Shown: positions 8,614 through 20,166, numbered from the stretch's first letter. The stretch is DNA of 55,281 bases from Methylobacterium sp. J-026 (GCF_022829585.1 NZ_JAKSYC010000181.1:1-55281); one strand, 5' to 3'. Numbers and translations: made by a program. Notes: generated by a model from the sequence alone, not told the origin.

Positions 8614-9345
8614 ATGACCTCACCATTCCTGGGCGAATTCCTGGGCACGATGACGCTGATCGTGCTGGGGGACGGCATCGTCGCCGGCGCTCTGCTGAAG
8701 CGCTCGAAGGCCGAGAACGCCGGCTGGATCGCCATCACCGCCGGCTGGGCCTTCGCTGTGCTCGCCGGGATCTTCGTCGCCACCGCCACCGGCAGCCCGG
8801 ACGCGCATCTCAACCCGGCCGTGACCGTGGCCGGCGCCGTCAGTTCGGGGGATGTCTCGAAGCTCGCGGTCTACGTGCCGGCGCAGATGCTCGGCGCCTT
8901 CGTGGGCGCGGCGATCGTCTGGCTGCACTACCTGCCGCACTGGGCGGCGACCCCGGAACAGGACCTGAAGCTCGCCTGCTTCTGCACCGGGCCGGCGATC
9001 CGGGACGCCAAGGCCAACTGGACCTCGGAGATCATCGCCACCTTCTTCCTGATCCTCACCATCTCGGCGCTGGTGACCAACACCCTGGGCGCCAGCGGCG
9101 CCATCCCGCGGGGCGTCGCGCCCTACATGGTCGGCATGCTGGTCTGGGGCATCGGCCTCTCGCTCGGCGGCACCACCGGCTACGCCATCAACCCCGCCCG
9201 CGACCTCGGGCCGCGCATCGCCCACGCGGTGCTGCCGATCGCCGGCAAGGGCTCCTCCGACTGGGGCTACGCGCTGATCCCGGTGGCCGGCCCGGTGGTC
9301 GGGGCAGCGCTGGCGGGGCTGCTGGTGCGGGGGCTCGGGATCTGA
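8614..9345 (+). CDS. glpF: Aquaglyceroporin / MIP-family glycerol facilitator
   Basis: Inner-membrane channel for facilitated glycerol entry. The 243-residue protein has six hydrophobic segments and the two half-helix pore motifs HLNPAVTV (about 63-70) and YAINPARD (about 189-196). ARD after the second NPA, and the glycerol genes just upstream, favour glycerol over plain water transport. The ATG at 8614 is preceded by GGGGGGAG; an in-frame TTG at 8596 is less likely because it starts before this ribosome site. It follows glpK by 290 bases that include a repeat element, so it may be expressed at a different level from glpK. Confidence 0.93.
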   Translation: MTSPFLGEFLGTMTLIVLGDGIVAGALLKRSKAENAGWIAITAGWAFAVLAGIFVATATGSPDAHLNPAVTVAGAVSSGDVSKLAVYVPAQMLGAFVGAAIVWLHYLPHWAATPEQDLKLACFCTGPAIRDAKANWTSEIIATFFLILTISALVTNTLGASGAIPRGVAPYMVGMLVWGIGLSLGGTTGYAINPARDLGPRIAHAVLPIAGKGSSDWGYALIPVAGPVVGAALAGLLVRGLGI

Positions 9346-9482
9346 CGGAACCGTTACACCCTCAACCGCCGCATGGCGTCCCGGCGTCGCGGCGGTTTGC
9401 GGCGCGGGGCCGGGCGCCTTAAGTCAAGGCGATCCCGACCGCGCCCCCGGGCGCTTCCCCGCGGTGTGGCAGCCCCCGACCC

Positions 9483-10478
9483 ATGGCCGTCGTCCTCGAC
9501 ATCCTGACGAACGATCCGCGCGCCGCGCGGCTGCGCCACCCGGAGAAGGCCCACCGGCCCGACCAGCCGGTCCAGGCCAAGAAGCCGGACTGGATCCGCG
9601 TCAAGGCGCCCGGCTCCAAGGCCTGGACCGAGACCCAGAAGATCGTGCGCGAGCACGGCCTCGTCACGGTCTGCGAGGAGGCCGGCTGCCCGAATATCGG
9701 CGAGTGCTGGGAGAAGCGCCACGCCACCTTCATGATCATGGGCGACACCTGCACGCGGGCCTGCGCCTTCTGCAACGTCCGCACCGGCCTGCCCGACGCC
9801 CTCGACGCCCTGGAGCCGGAAAAAATCGGCGACTCGGTGGCCAAGCTCGGGCTGCACCACGTGGTCATCACCTCGGTGGACCGGGACGACCTGAAGGATG
9901 GCGGCGCCCAGCATTTCGCCCGGACCATCGCGGCGATCCGGCGGGCGAGCCCCGGCACGACGGTGGAGATCCTGACGCCGGACTTCCTGCGCAAGGACGG
10001 GGCGCTCGAGGTCGTGGTCGCGGCCAAGCCCGACGTGTTCAACCACAACTTGGAGACGGTGCCGGCCAAGTACCTGACGGTGCGGCCCGGCGCCCGCTAC
10101 TTCCACTCGGTGCGCCTGCTCCAGCGGGTGAAGGAGCTCGACCCGACGATCTTCACCAAGTCCGGCATCATGGTCGGGCTCGGCGAGGAGCGGAACGAGG
10201 TGCTCCAGCTCATGGACGACCTGCGCTCGGCCGAGGTCGATTTCCTCACCATCGGCCAGTACCTGCAGCCGTCCAAGAAGCACCATGAAGTGGTGCGCTT
10301 CGTGCCGCCGGACGAGTTCAAGACCTACGAGACCACCGCCTACGCCAAGGGCTTCCTGCTGGTCTCGGCGACGCCGCTCACCCGCTCGTCGCACCATGCC
10401 GGCGAAGACTTTGCCAAGCTTCGGGCGGCCCGGCTCGCCAAACATGCGTCCTCGCACGCCCCCGCCCTCTCGGCCTGA
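9483..10478 (+). CDS. lipA: Lipoyl synthase
   Basis: Radical SAM enzyme that inserts two sulfur atoms into protein-bound octanoyl groups to make lipoate for 2-oxoacid dehydrogenases and glycine cleavage. The 331 residues match the family (321 in E. coli). The auxiliary cluster ligands are C64, C69 and C75 ([12 protein letters not shown]) and the radical SAM cluster ligands are C90, C94 and C97 (CTRACAFC). The SSHHA serine motif sits near residue 302 ([11 protein letters not shown]). The gene is followed 16 bases later by the COQ10-like gene, a pairing common in alphaproteobacteria. The start is ATG at 9483; no strong ribosome site is seen. Confidence 0.97.
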   Translation: MAVVLDILTNDPRAARLRHPEKAHRPDQPVQAKKPDWIRVKAPGSKAWTETQKIVREHGLVTVCEEAGCPNIGECWEKRHATFMIMGDTCTRACAFCNVRTGLPDALDALEPEKIGDSVAKLGLHHVVITSVDRDDLKDGGAQHFARTIAAIRRASPGTTVEILTPDFLRKDGALEVVVAAKPDVFNHNLETVPAKYLTVRPGARYFHSVRLLQRVKELDPTIFTKSGIMVGLGEERNEVLQLMDDLRSAEVDFLTIGQYLQPSKKHHEVVRFVPPDEFKTYETTAYAKGFLLVSATPLTRSSHHAGEDFAKLRAARLAKHASSHAPALSA

Positions 10479-10494
10479 GCACGTCGGAACAGAA

Positions 10495-10965
10495 ATGCCG
10501 TCCTTCCGGGTTACCCGCGTGGTGCGGCATTCGCCGCAGCAGATGTATGATCTCGTCGCCGATGTGGAGCGCTACCCGGAGTTCCTGCCGCTGTGCGAAT
10601 CCCTGCGGGTGATCCGCCGCCAGGATGTCCAGCATCAGGACATGCCGGAGGGCGGGCAGGTGCTGATCGCCGAGATGGGCGTCGGCTACAAGGCGATCCG
10701 CGAGCGCTTCACCACCCGGGTCAGCCTGGATCCGGCGCACCACAAGATCGTCGCCGAGTATATCGACGGCCCGTTCCGCCACCTCGAGAACCGCTGGTCG
10801 TTCAAGGAGGCGCCGAACGGCGGTTGCGCCGTCGACTTCTTCATCACCTACGAGTTCAAGAGCCGGACCCTCGGGTTGCTGATGGGTACGATGTTCGACC
10901 GCGCCTTCCGCAAGTTCACCGACGCCTTCGAGGGCCGGGCGGACCGGATCTACGGAGCCGCTTGA
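10495..10965 (+). CDS. COQ10/RatA-family START-domain protein (ubiquinone-binding)
   Basis: Small cytoplasmic or membrane-peripheral START-domain protein of 156 residues. COQ10 homologues bind ubiquinone and support respiration; the E. coli relative RatA was described as a ribosome-association toxin. The whole protein is one domain: a helix containing MYDLVADVERYPEFLPLC (about 17-34), several strands (YIDGPFRHLENRWSF), and a long C-terminal helix with LMGTMFDRAFRKFTDAFEGR. It lies 16 bases after lipA on the same strand. A 10-bp hairpin 17 bases after the stop probably ends transcription. The quinone role is inferred from family and context. Confidence 0.88.
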   Translation: MPSFRVTRVVRHSPQQMYDLVADVERYPEFLPLCESLRVIRRQDVQHQDMPEGGQVLIAEMGVGYKAIRERFTTRVSLDPAHHKIVAEYIDGPFRHLENRWSFKEAPNGGCAVDFFITYEFKSRTLGLLMGTMFDRAFRKFTDAFEGRADRIYGAA

Positions 10966-10982
10966 GCGGTCACAGCCGTCAT

Positions 10983-11010
10983 GCCGCCGGCAGGATTCCA
11001 TGCCGGCGGC
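10983..11010 (+). terminator. Hairpin after the COQ10-like gene
   Basis: GCCGCCGGCA / TGCCGGCGGC is a perfect 10-bp inverted repeat with an 8-base loop, 17 bases after the stop. There is no T-tract, so it is a hairpin-type or Rho-assisted end rather than a classical intrinsic terminator. Confidence 0.45.
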
Positions 11011-11261
11011 CTGGAGCGGGGGACCACCTGGACACGGGAAAGCGCCCCAGGCGGACGCACCCCAGCAGAGCAAGTGCTGATATTATATTGATTTTATATT
11101 CGTATTTTTGCAAATTCCATTCTGTTTCTGACGAGCTTTACTCTCTCTCCTACAAAATCTCTCTAAAACTTCCGCCGCCGTCGAATTCACATCTCCGCCC
11201 CCCGACACCGAGCCAGGCCACGGACGCACGCCATCTGCGACTGCGCCGAGAGCGGCGGGAA
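11011..11261. other. Gene-free stretch with a low-GC segment
   Basis: No convincing gene is seen. About 11070-11165 is strikingly AT-rich compared with the surroundings (TATTATATTGATTTTATATT near 11081). It may hold the promoter of the decayed lipoprotein gene that follows, or mark the edge of an acquired segment. Confidence 0.5.
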
Positions 11262-11779
11262 TTGGCCTCGCGATACGGACACGCTCTCGCCGCCATGGCC
11301 CTTGCGCTGATGGCCACGCACGCCCTGTCGTCATGCAGCGACGCCGACGACATCCGCCCCGCGGAGGCGCCCTCCGAGGGAGCGGCCGCCCGAAGCCCGG
11401 CCAGCACGGTCCCGTATGAGGACCGGTTCAGCGACGCATGCAAAATGCGTATCGTCCGATCGGATCGACGTCCATCTCTTGGGCTGACGCCCTCGATGGA
11501 GATCCGTCGTGCCGAGACATCCCTCCCGGCTGGGATGTGACGATCCTGACCAACCTCTGCACCAAACCGGTGCCGAACACGCCCAGCCGCGCCCTCGGTG
11601 CCCACCCGTCCCCGAACATGTCCGACGGTGACCCACCCCATCGGACTCGCAGCGTGGTCGAGGATGGCAGGCGGATGGACCCGACATCCGGCTTTTCCGC
11701 ATCCCATGCCCAGGGCCGGGGGGACGGGCTGCAGATGGTATTCCTGAACTCTGAACGGATCGGCTGGCGCCTTTACTGA
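11262..11779 (+). pseudogene. Frameshifted lipoprotein gene, degraded relative of the 12169 gene
   Basis: Two adjacent frames together resemble the intact lipoprotein gene at 12169. The first frame (about 11262-11465) encodes an N-terminus with YGHALAAMALALMATHALSS followed by Cys, a plausible lipobox, and then DRFS, which is also present at the same place in the intact protein. The second frame (about 11465-11779) encodes SWADALDGDPSCRDI and a C-terminus GLQMVFLNSERIGWRLY, matching EVLALYGPPASRDN and RLELIFVNDRLADWHLL of the intact protein. The frame changes near 11440-11470. I read this as a duplicated gene broken by an indel. A real short protein ending at 11540 cannot be excluded. Confidence 0.55.
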
Positions 11780-12168
11780 CCGCGGCGGCAGACCGGCGGT
11801 GCGGTGTCGGCTTCGAGGATCGGCGAGCCCGACATCCGCCCCCCGAGCGGGCCCGACTGCCACACCGCCCTGAGATTAAGGTCTCCGCGGCATAGACCGG
11901 GCGACCGACTTGACAAAGACATCCATCTGGGACAGCCGCTTTTCAGTAATTGTACACCCTGCATGTTCCTTTGATGAACATCTGAATTAAATTAGCATAA
12001 TCAATAAGTAATTACGCGCTACCAGGAAATTATTGTATCGGTCATAGTCGTCGACCCGGCACGCACGCTGCGACCGTCAACTTTACAGATCCATCAACCC
12101 ATGCCAGCAGATCGCGCGGTGACCGGATCCAATCTGGCGCTGTATTTTCAGTTGTTGGGGGTTATACC
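11780..12168. other. AT-rich intergenic region before the lipoprotein gene
   Basis: No gene is seen. About 11940-12040 is AT-rich. An inverted repeat ATGTTC-N7-GAACAT lies at 11963-11981 and may be an operator or a hairpin. The region just before 12169 carries the ribosome site GGGGG. A TTGACA occurs at about 11910 without a convincing -10 partner. Confidence 0.45.
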
Positions 12169-12693
12169 ATGAAATACGGGGAGACACTGTTCGCCATCCC
12201 GCTCGCCATAGCGGCCATGACGGCCCTGTCGGCCTGCAACAGCACGGGATCGAATTCCGCGCCGGTGACGGCCGCCGCCGGCGCGGCCCCCGCGGCAGGC
12301 GCCGTCGTCCTGGCCGGCGACCGGTTCAGCCCGTCCTTCATCCACGCTCATCTCAAGGTCAGGCGCACCACGGTCGGCGAGGTCCTGGCGCTGTACGGGC
12401 CTCCGGCGAGCCGGGACAACGTCGCCTCCCCGTCGGGAGACCGCAGCGTCATGACCTATATCCGGCCCGAGGCGGTGAAGTCTGGGGTCGGTGAAACCCT
12501 CGGCGTCATCGCGTCCCTGACTCCCCTCGGGTCGAGCGCGGGCGAAGCCCTCTACCGGGCAGGCAGCGCCGTCGACGGTGTCGAGACCATCGCCGCCGCC
12601 TCGGCGGCCCAATCCGCCAAGGCCCGGGGCGCCGGCAACAGGCTGGAGTTGATCTTCGTGAACGACCGTCTGGCCGATTGGCACCTGCTGTAG
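12169..12693 (+). CDS. Small envelope lipoprotein, BamE/SmpA-like fold possible
   Basis: The product is 174 residues. The N-terminus has a signal peptide ending in a lipobox (MTALSAC, Cys at about 23), so a lipid-anchored envelope protein is expected. After an Ala/Pro/Gly linker, residues about 63-85 (LKVRRTTVGEVLALYGPPAS) and the C-terminal strand RLELIFVNDRLADWHLL resemble the small two-helix, three-strand fold of BamE/SmpA-type lipoproteins; this is inference from pattern only. The ATG follows TTGGGGG. The gene lies in an AT-richer island with a broken relative 390 bases upstream, suggesting duplication or lateral gain. Its function is unknown. Confidence 0.75.
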   Translation: MKYGETLFAIPLAIAAMTALSACNSTGSNSAPVTAAAGAAPAAGAVVLAGDRFSPSFIHAHLKVRRTTVGEVLALYGPPASRDNVASPSGDRSVMTYIRPEAVKSGVGETLGVIASLTPLGSSAGEALYRAGSAVDGVETIAAASAAQSAKARGAGNRLELIFVNDRLADWHLL

Positions 12694-12727
12694 GCGTCGT
12701 GCGGGCCGGCAGGGCGGTCACCACGGG

Positions 12728-13945
12728 TTAGGGACTGCCCTGCGCGTGCACGTGCTCCGGCCGCACGCCCATCCCGATGATCCGGGCGGGCAGGGCCTGG
12801 AGCGGCGGCAGCGCGTCGAGGATCCGGAGCGCCAGGGGCGCCCGGAACGGGGCGTGCGCCGCCAGCGAGGCCGCGATCACCCGGGACTGGATCACCCGCT
12901 GGAGCGCCTGGGTCACTCGCACCGGGAACATCCGCCGGGCCTGGACCCGGGCGAGGACGGCCTCGGCCACCGGCCCGGAGCGCAGGGGCCCGGCTAGTAT
13001 GTTGACCGCCGCCACCGCATCCTGGATCGCCAGGTTGATCCCGACCCCGCCCACCGGCGACATGGCGTGGGCGGCATCGCCGATGCAGAGCAGGCCGGGC
13101 CGGTGCCAGCGGTCCAGCCGGTCGACCGTGACGGTCAGGAGCTTGACGCAGTCCCAGTCGGAGATGGAATCGGTGCGGTCGGCCAGGAACGGCGCGATCT
13201 CGGCGACCACCGCCCGGAAGGCCGACAGGCCCCCGGCGCGCAGGGCCGCGTCGCCGCCCTTCGGCACCACGTAGGCGCATTGCCAGGCATCGCCCCGGTC
13301 GAGGGTGATCAGGATGCGTCCCGGCCCGAAGCGTCCGGCCGCCGCCTCCGGGTCGCCGTCCCGGCGCGGCAGGCGGAACCACAGGACGTCGATCGGGGCA
13401 CCGAAGGCGCGGGGCGTGAACCCGGCGCGCTCGCGCATCCCTGAGTGGCGCCCGTCCGCGCAGAGCACCAGATCGGCACGGACCTCCACCGGCCCGTCCG
13501 GCCCCTCGGCCCGCACGCCCGCGACCCGGCCCTCGGCCGCGATGAGGTCGCGAGCCTCGGTCCGGCGGATCAATTGGAACCCCGGATAGCCGGCCGCTTC
13601 ACCGGCCAAAAAGTCCAAAAAATCCCATTGCGGCATGAAGGACAGGAAGCGGTTGCGGGTCGGCAGCCGGCTGAAATCGGCAACCCGATAGCTTCGGCCG
13701 TTCACGACGCCGGAGAAGTGCTCGACGCGCCGCTGGGGCAGGGCGTGGAAGCGCTCGGACAGGCCAAGTTCGTCCATCAGGTCGAGGGTGGAGGGATGGA
13801 TCGTGTCGCCGCGGAAATCACGCAGGAAATCCGCGTGCTTCTCCAGCACGGTGACGGCGAGCCCGGCGCGGGCGAAGAGCAGCCCGGCCATCATCCCGGC
13901 GGGGCCGCCGCCGACGATGCAGAGGCGGGTCGTCACCGTCTCCAT
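12728..13945 (-). CDS. FAD-dependent aromatic-ring-type monooxygenase (PHBH/UbiH superfamily)
   Basis: Flavoprotein hydroxylase of unknown substrate, 405 residues. The N-terminal dinucleotide fold is LCIVGGGPAGMMAGLLFARA, the DG motif is CADGRHSGMRE (about 162-172), and the GD motif is CIGDAAHAMSPVGGVGINLA (about 286-305), which binds the ribityl chain. This is the standard set for class A flavin monooxygenases; UbiH-like, PHBH-like and antibiotic-modifying members share it. An ATG at 13960 is also in frame, but GGAGGG lies seven bases before the ATG at 13945, which I therefore prefer. The gene follows cinA on the same strand with almost no gap, so they are probably co-transcribed. Confidence 0.88.
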   Translation of the reverse strand: METVTTRLCIVGGGPAGMMAGLLFARAGLAVTVLEKHADFLRDFRGDTIHPSTLDLMDELGLSERFHALPQRRVEHFSGVVNGRSYRVADFSRLPTRNRFLSFMPQWDFLDFLAGEAAGYPGFQLIRRTEARDLIAAEGRVAGVRAEGPDGPVEVRADLVLCADGRHSGMRERAGFTPRAFGAPIDVLWFRLPRRDGDPEAAAGRFGPGRILITLDRGDAWQCAYVVPKGGDAALRAGGLSAFRAVVAEIAPFLADRTDSISDWDCVKLLTVTVDRLDRWHRPGLLCIGDAAHAMSPVGGVGINLAIQDAVAAVNILAGPLRSGPVAEAVLARVQARRMFPVRVTQALQRVIQSRVIAASLAAHAPFRAPLALRILDALPPLQALPARIIGMGVRPEHVHAQGSP

Positions 13946-13962
13946 GGACCGTCCCTCCATCG

Positions 13963-14460
13963 TCAGGCCCCGAGGGCCTCCTCCAGGAGACCGAGGGCGT
14001 CGGCGACGGCGGCCCGGCGGACGCCCGCGCGCCCGAGATCGCCGTAGCGCCGCTCCAGATGGCGCACGCCGCCATCCCCCAGGGCGAGCCCGAAATGGAC
14101 CAGCCCGACCGGCTTCTCGGCGCTGCCGCCGCCGGGGCCCGCGATACCGGTGATCGCCACCGCCACGGAGGCCCGGGAGGCGGAGAGCGCCCCCGCGGCC
14201 ATCGCCCGCGCCACCGGCGCGCTGACGGCGCCGTGCTGGTTGATGAGGTCCATCGGCACGCCGATCGCCTCGGCCTTGGCGGCGTTCGAGTAGGTGACGA
14301 ACCCGCGCTCCAGGACGGCAGAAGAGCCCGGCACGGCGGTGAGCAGGCCGGCCACGAGGCCGCCGGTGCAGGATTCGGCCGTGGCGACCGTGCGGCCGGC
14401 CGCCGCGTAGGCCGCCACCAGCGCCTCCGCGCGTGCGAGAAGCTCTGCGTCGTCGATCAT
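13963..14460 (-). CDS. CinA-family nicotinamide-nucleotide amidase (PncC domain)
   Basis: Stand-alone CinA C-terminal domain of 165 residues that hydrolyses nicotinamide mononucleotide to nicotinate mononucleotide in pyridine-nucleotide recycling. Visible motifs are [20 protein letters not shown] (about 24-43), with the catalytic-site serine in ESCTGG, then [14 protein letters not shown] and [18 protein letters not shown]. The N-terminal MoCF-like domain of full CinA is absent, as in E. coli YgaD/PncC. The frame is open further upstream, but GAGGGGAG nine bases before the ATG at 14460 decides the start. The window also contains pncB, another enzyme of NAD salvage, although not in the same operon. 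Confidence 0.92.
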   Translation of the reverse strand: MIDDAELLARAEALVAAYAAAGRTVATAESCTGGLVAGLLTAVPGSSAVLERGFVTYSNAAKAEAIGVPMDLINQHGAVSAPVARAMAAGALSASRASVAVAITGIAGPGGGSAEKPVGLVHFGLALGDGGVRHLERRYGDLGRAGVRRAAVADALGLLEEALGA

Positions 14461-14561
14461 CGCGAACGGGCTCCCCTCGGGCGCCGTCGCCCTATCTCGT
14501 GTTGTGACGTATGGCCGGTGCCGGCTCAAGGACCGGCAGGCTCCACAGGAGACACGACGCG

Positions 14562-14960
14562 ATGATCTTCCCCGCGACCACGGCGCTCTACGGCGCGCTG
14601 CTCGCCCTGGTGTATCTCGGCCTTTCTGGCTGGGTCATGGCGAGCCGGGTCTCCGGCAACGTGCTGTTCGGTGACGGGGGTGACGCGGCGCTGCTCAAAC
14701 GGGCCAGGTCGCACGCCAACTTCTCGGAATACGTGCCCCTGACGCTGATCCTCGTCGGTCTGCTGGAGGCGGGGGGCGCCGGCCACGGGCTCGTACAGGG
14801 CCTGCTGGTCGCCCTCCTGGTCGGACGGATCCTGCACCCGATCGGCATGTTCGCGGCCCCGAACTCCCCGCGCCAGTTCGCCTGCCGGGGCGGCGGCATC
14901 CTGCTGACCCTCGCGGCGCTGGGCATCGCCGCCATCGCGCTGCTGCTGCGGGTGGCCTGA
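14562..14960 (+). CDS. MAPEG-family integral membrane protein
   Basis: The 132-residue membrane protein has four hydrophobic segments (about 5-25, 55-72, 78-95 and 108-130) and the MAPEG signature around [20 protein letters not shown] (Arg and Asn-Phe-x-Glu, about 47-66). The family includes glutathione-dependent membrane enzymes; bacterial YecN-type members like this one have no settled substrate. An AGGAG site precedes the ATG at 14562. It is divergent from cinA (about 100 bases between starts) and convergent with ispDF, whose stop lies only 4 bases beyond this one. Confidence 0.88.
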   Translation: MIFPATTALYGALLALVYLGLSGWVMASRVSGNVLFGDGGDAALLKRARSHANFSEYVPLTLILVGLLEAGGAGHGLVQGLLVALLVGRILHPIGMFAAPNSPRQFACRGGGILLTLAALGIAAIALLLRVA

Positions 14961-14963
14961 GCC

Positions 14964-16295
14964 TCACCCCTGGCGCATGGCGGTTTCCGCCTCGGCGTCG
15001 AGTGCGGGGCCGTCCTCCTCCGGGAGCCGAACCGTCGCGGCGGCCTGGGCGGCGAGCCCCTCCGCCCGGCCGACGAAGCCGAGCTTCTCGGTGGTCGTCG
15101 CCTTGATGGAGACCGCCGTCAGCGGCACGCCCGCGATGGCGGCGATGCGCGCCCGGATCGCCTCCCGGTGCTGGCCGATCCGCGGTGCTTCGGCCAGCAC
15201 GGTGATGTCGAGGTGGTCGATCCGGCCGCCCCGGGCGCGGACCAGCCCGCAGGCATGGGCCAGGAACTGATCGGACGAGGCCCCGCGCCAGCGCTCCTCG
15301 GAGGGCGGGAAGTGGGTGCCGATATCACCGTCCGCGATGGCGCCGAGCAGGGCGTCGGTCAGCGCGTGCAGGGCCACGTCGCCGTCGGAATGGGCGAGCA
15401 CCCCCCGGTCGGCCGGGATCTTCACGCCGCCGAGCCAGACATGGTCCCCGGTGGTGAAGGCGTGCACGTCGAATCCGGTGCCGACACGGGTGACGTAGGC
15501 GGTCATGGGGCGGGCTCCCGGCGCTGGGGTTTCGGCGGTGCCGGCCGCGAAGGCGCGGTCGGCCTCGATGAGGTCGGCGGGTTGGGTGATCTTGCGGTTG
15601 GCGACGTCGCCGGCGAACACCACCACCGGCAGGTCCGCCCATTCGGCGAGGGCGCCGTCGTCGGTGAAGCCGTCGAGCCCCGCCGCGGCGGCCGCGCGAT
15701 GGGCGCCGAGCAGCGGGGCGAAGGCGAAGGCCTGCGGCGTCTGCACCGCGCGCAGATGCTCGCGGGGCGGGGTCTCATGAACCCGGCCGATGCCCGGGGC
15801 GATGTCGACGACGCGCTTGACCGTGTCGGTCACCGGCACGCCGGGCACGGCGGCGCCGTGGTCGCGCCCGGCCCCGATCGCCCGGGCGATCAGCGCCGCG
15901 TCGACGTAGGGGCGGGCGGCGTCGTGCACCAGCACGATCTCGGGCGCCGCGCCGGCGGCCAGGGCTTCGAGGCCGGCCCGGACGGAGAGCTGGCGCGTCG
16001 TGCCGCCCTCCACGGGCGCGGCGATTTTGTCTCGGAGTTCGGCGGCGAGTTCCGCGAGGCACTCCTGGAAGAACGCGGCCGCGTCGGTGGCGATCACCGG
16101 CTGGATCCGGTCGATGGAATCCTGAGCGGCGAGGGCGGCCAGCGTGCGGGTCAGGACCGCCTGACCGCCCACGCGCCGATACTGCTTGGGCGTACCGCCG
16201 CCGATGCGGATCCCGCGCCCGGCCGCCACCACCACCGCGGCGACGCCGGCCCCCGCGCGGGCGGGTCCATTGGCATGCGTGCCGGTGGCGGACAT
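14964..16295 (-). CDS. ispDF: Bifunctional IspD/IspF enzyme
   Basis: Isoprenoid (MEP pathway) fusion protein of 443 residues. The N-terminal IspD part (about 15-235) makes CDP-methylerythritol and shows [31 protein letters not shown] and DTVKRV. The C-terminal IspF part (about 270-430) makes the cyclodiphosphate and shows [38 protein letters not shown] and [12 protein letters not shown]. The intermediate step enzyme (IspE) is not in the window. The fusion is well known in alphaproteobacteria. I chose ATG 16295; an in-frame TTG three codons upstream is possible. It is divergent from dusB across 169 bases. Confidence 0.96.
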   Translation of the reverse strand: MSATGTHANGPARAGAGVAAVVVAAGRGIRIGGGTPKQYRRVGGQAVLTRTLAALAAQDSIDRIQPVIATDAAAFFQECLAELAAELRDKIAAPVEGGTTRQLSVRAGLEALAAGAAPEIVLVHDAARPYVDAALIARAIGAGRDHGAAVPGVPVTDTVKRVVDIAPGIGRVHETPPREHLRAVQTPQAFAFAPLLGAHRAAAAAGLDGFTDDGALAEWADLPVVVFAGDVANRKITQPADLIEADRAFAAGTAETPAPGARPMTAYVTRVGTGFDVHAFTTGDHVWLGGVKIPADRGVLAHSDGDVALHALTDALLGAIADGDIGTHFPPSEERWRGASSDQFLAHACGLVRARGGRIDHLDITVLAEAPRIGQHREAIRARIAAIAGVPLTAVSIKATTTEKLGFVGRAEGLAAQAAATVRLPEEDGPALDAEAETAMRQG

Positions 16296-16464
16296 GGGCG
16301 GCAAACTCGTGGGATCTGGAGAGCAGGCTCGGGCCCGGACGCAGGCCAGACGGTCCGCCGATGCCCTGCCGGTGAGGATGCCCGTCGTTTAAGCGGGGGA
16401 GGGCCCGAAATCAACGCGTCGCCCCGCTTGCCAGCGGGCCGCGCTTGCCTCATTGTTGTGCAGA

Positions 16465-17490
16465 ATGGCGACTGATCATTATTTGAGCGCGCTGCGCCGG
16501 GGACGACCCGTGGACGGGGAGGGGGAGCGCGCTCCGCTCTGCCTGCTCGCCCCCCTGTCCGGCGTCACCGACCTGCACATGCGCCGGATCGCCCGCCGCT
16601 GCGGCGCCGATGCCGTGGTCTCCGAGATGGTGGCGGCGCGCGAACTCGCCCGCGGCGCCGGCGAGGCGGTCCTGCGCGCGGAGGGCTCCGGCGTCGATCT
16701 CCACGTGGTCCAGCTCGCGGGCTGCGAGGTCGGGCCGATGGCCGAGGCCGCGCGGCTCGCGGAGGCCGGGGGCGCCGACGTGATCGACGTGAACATGGGC
16801 TGCCCGGCCAAGATCGTCACCGGGATCGCCTCGGGCTCGGCCCTGATGCGCGACCTCGACCACGCGACGCGGCTGCTCGCCGCGGTACGCGGGGCGGTCT
16901 CGGTGCCGGTGACGGTCAAGATGCGCCTGGGCTGGGACGATGCGAGTCGCAACGCCGCCGACCTCGCGGCCCGCGCCGAGCGCCTGGGGCTCAACGCCGT
17001 CACGGTCCACGGCCGGACCCGGCAGCAATTCTACACGGGCACGGCCGACTGGGCCGCGATCCGCGCGGTGGTGGAGGCGGTGTCGATCCCGGTGATCGCC
17101 AACGGGGACGTGACCGACCTCGCCAGCGCCCGCGCCTGCCTGGCGGAATCGGCGGCCGCGGGGGTGATGATCGGCCGGGCCGCCACGGGCCGTCCCTGGC
17201 TGGTCGGGCAGGTCGCGGCGGCGCTCGCCGGCCGGCCGGCCTCGGCGCCGTCGCGGGCCGAGCAGGCCGCCCTGGCGGCCGAGCATTATGCCGGGCTCCT
17301 GTCCCTCTACGGCCGCGCCATGGGCGTGCGCCACGCGCGCAAGCACCTCGCCGCCTACGCCGAGACCGGCGGGGGCCTGGACCCGGCGGAGCGTACCGCG
17401 CTCCTCACTACCGCCGATCCCGACGCCGCGCTGGCGCTGCTGGCCCGGGCCTTCGCCGGGGCGCAGGATCCGATCCGGGAGGCCGCATGA
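16465..17490 (+). CDS. dusB: tRNA-dihydrouridine synthase (NifR3-like)
   Basis: FMN- and NADPH-dependent enzyme that reduces uridines in the tRNA D-loop. The 341-residue TIM barrel starts with [20 protein letters not shown]. The catalytic Cys lies in [15 protein letters not shown], and [23 protein letters not shown] and IANGDV follow in the usual order. Two in-frame TTG codons lie 6 and 12 bases upstream of the ATG at 16465; no strong ribosome site favours any. The stop overlaps the ntrB start (ATGA), giving the dusB(nifR3)-ntrB-ntrC operon known in many alphaproteobacteria. NifR3 is the historical name from Rhodobacter. Confidence 0.95.
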   Translation: MATDHYLSALRRGRPVDGEGERAPLCLLAPLSGVTDLHMRRIARRCGADAVVSEMVAARELARGAGEAVLRAEGSGVDLHVVQLAGCEVGPMAEAARLAEAGGADVIDVNMGCPAKIVTGIASGSALMRDLDHATRLLAAVRGAVSVPVTVKMRLGWDDASRNAADLAARAERLGLNAVTVHGRTRQQFYTGTADWAAIRAVVEAVSIPVIANGDVTDLASARACLAESAAAGVMIGRAATGRPWLVGQVAAALAGRPASAPSRAEQAALAAEHYAGLLSLYGRAMGVRHARKHLAAYAETGGGLDPAERTALLTTADPDAALALLARAFAGAQDPIREAA

Positions 17491-18629
17491 GCGATGAGCC
17501 CGTTCTGCAGGAGCCGGAGAGCCGGCGCGACACGGCCGCCGAGGCCGTGCTTAACGCCCTGCCGCTGCCGGTCCTGACCATCGGCGGCGACGAGCGGATC
17601 CTCCACTGCAACCACGCCGCGGAGGCGTTCTTCGACTATTCCGCGCGGCTGATGCAGCGCCGCCGCCTGCGCGACATCATCCCCTTCGCCTCCCCGATCA
17701 TCGCCCTGGTGACCGAGGTGCGCCGCCGCCGCGCCAGCGTCAGCGAGTACCGGGTGGAGCTGACCCAGCCCCGGCTCGGGCTGGAGCGCAGCGTGGACGT
17801 GTTCGCGACCCCGCTGGGCGACGACGGCGACGCCGTGGTGATGATGCTCCAGGAGCGCACCATCGCCGACAAGATGAACCGCCAGCTCACCCATCGCGGC
17901 GCCGCGCGCTCGATGGTGGCGCTCGGCGCGATGCTGGCCCACGAGATCAAGAACCCGCTGGCCGGGATCCGCGGCGCCGCGCAGCTCCTGGAGAGCACCG
18001 GCGCCGAGGAGGACCGGCTGCTCACCCGGCTGATCTGCGACGAGTCCGACCGGATCGTCCGGATCGTCGAGCGCATGGAGCTGTTCGGCGACGAGCGTCC
18101 GGCCGATCGCGGCGCCGTCAACGTCCACGGGGTGCTCGACCAGGTGAAGCGCTCCGCGCAGTCGGGGTTCGCCCGGCACATCCGCTTCGTCGAGACCTAC
18201 GACCCGTCGCTGCCGCCGGTGCTGGGCAGCCGCGACCAGCTGATCCAGGTGATCCTGAACCTCGTGAAGAACGCCGCCGAGGCGATCGGCCAGGACGCGG
18301 TCGAGGGCGAGATCACCCTGTCGACCGCCTTCCGGACCGGCCTGCGCCTCCAGGTGCCGGGCTCCCGGGAGCGGGTCAGCCTGCCGATCGAGGTCGCGAT
18401 CCGCGACAACGGCCCGGGCATCTCGGCCGATCTCCTGCCCGACCTGTTCGACCCGTTCGTCACCACCAAGGCGCAGGGCTCCGGCCTCGGTCTTGCATTG
18501 GTGGCCAAGATCGTCGGCGATCACGGAGGCATCGTCGAGTGCGATCCCGCCCCCCGCCGCACGACGTTCCGCATCCTTCTGCCGATGTCGAGTGCCCGGG
18601 ACGGGCGCGAATCGGCGGTCGACCCATGA
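17487..18629 (+). CDS. ntrB: Nitrogen regulation sensor kinase NtrB
   Basis: Soluble histidine kinase/phosphatase that sets NtrC phosphorylation in response to nitrogen status through PII. The 380 residues contain a PAS domain (about 20-125; [18 protein letters not shown]), the dimerisation H-box [20 protein letters not shown] with phospho-acceptor H152, an N-box [13 protein letters not shown], and G-boxes IRDNGPGIS and [18 protein letters not shown]. There are no membrane segments. It overlaps dusB by four bases and precedes ntrC by 47 bases. Domain order and context are fully consistent with NtrB. Confidence 0.96.
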   Translation: MSDEPVLQEPESRRDTAAEAVLNALPLPVLTIGGDERILHCNHAAEAFFDYSARLMQRRRLRDIIPFASPIIALVTEVRRRRASVSEYRVELTQPRLGLERSVDVFATPLGDDGDAVVMMLQERTIADKMNRQLTHRGAARSMVALGAMLAHEIKNPLAGIRGAAQLLESTGAEEDRLLTRLICDESDRIVRIVERMELFGDERPADRGAVNVHGVLDQVKRSAQSGFARHIRFVETYDPSLPPVLGSRDQLIQVILNLVKNAAEAIGQDAVEGEITLSTAFRTGLRLQVPGSRERVSLPIEVAIRDNGPGISADLLPDLFDPFVTTKAQGSGLGLALVAKIVGDHGGIVECDPAPRRTTFRILLPMSSARDGRESAVDP

Positions 18630-18676
18630 TCACGTTTTGTGAGTCGGCTCCCCGTCGGAGGTCTGAGTAGAGAGTC

Positions 18677-20143
<1,467 letters not shown>

Positions 20144-20166
20144 AGGGTCACGAAGGCCGAGCGCGT

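Noticed and set aside
10983..11010. Hairpin as part of the REP family
   Set aside because: It is a clean palindrome but shares no sequence with the CCCCTCTCC-type repeats. It is better seen as a transcription end.
11963..11981. ATGTTC-N7-GAACAT as another GlpR operator
   Set aside because: The arms resemble the GlpR half-sites but the spacing differs and the CG of the core is missing; nearby genes have no link to glycerol.
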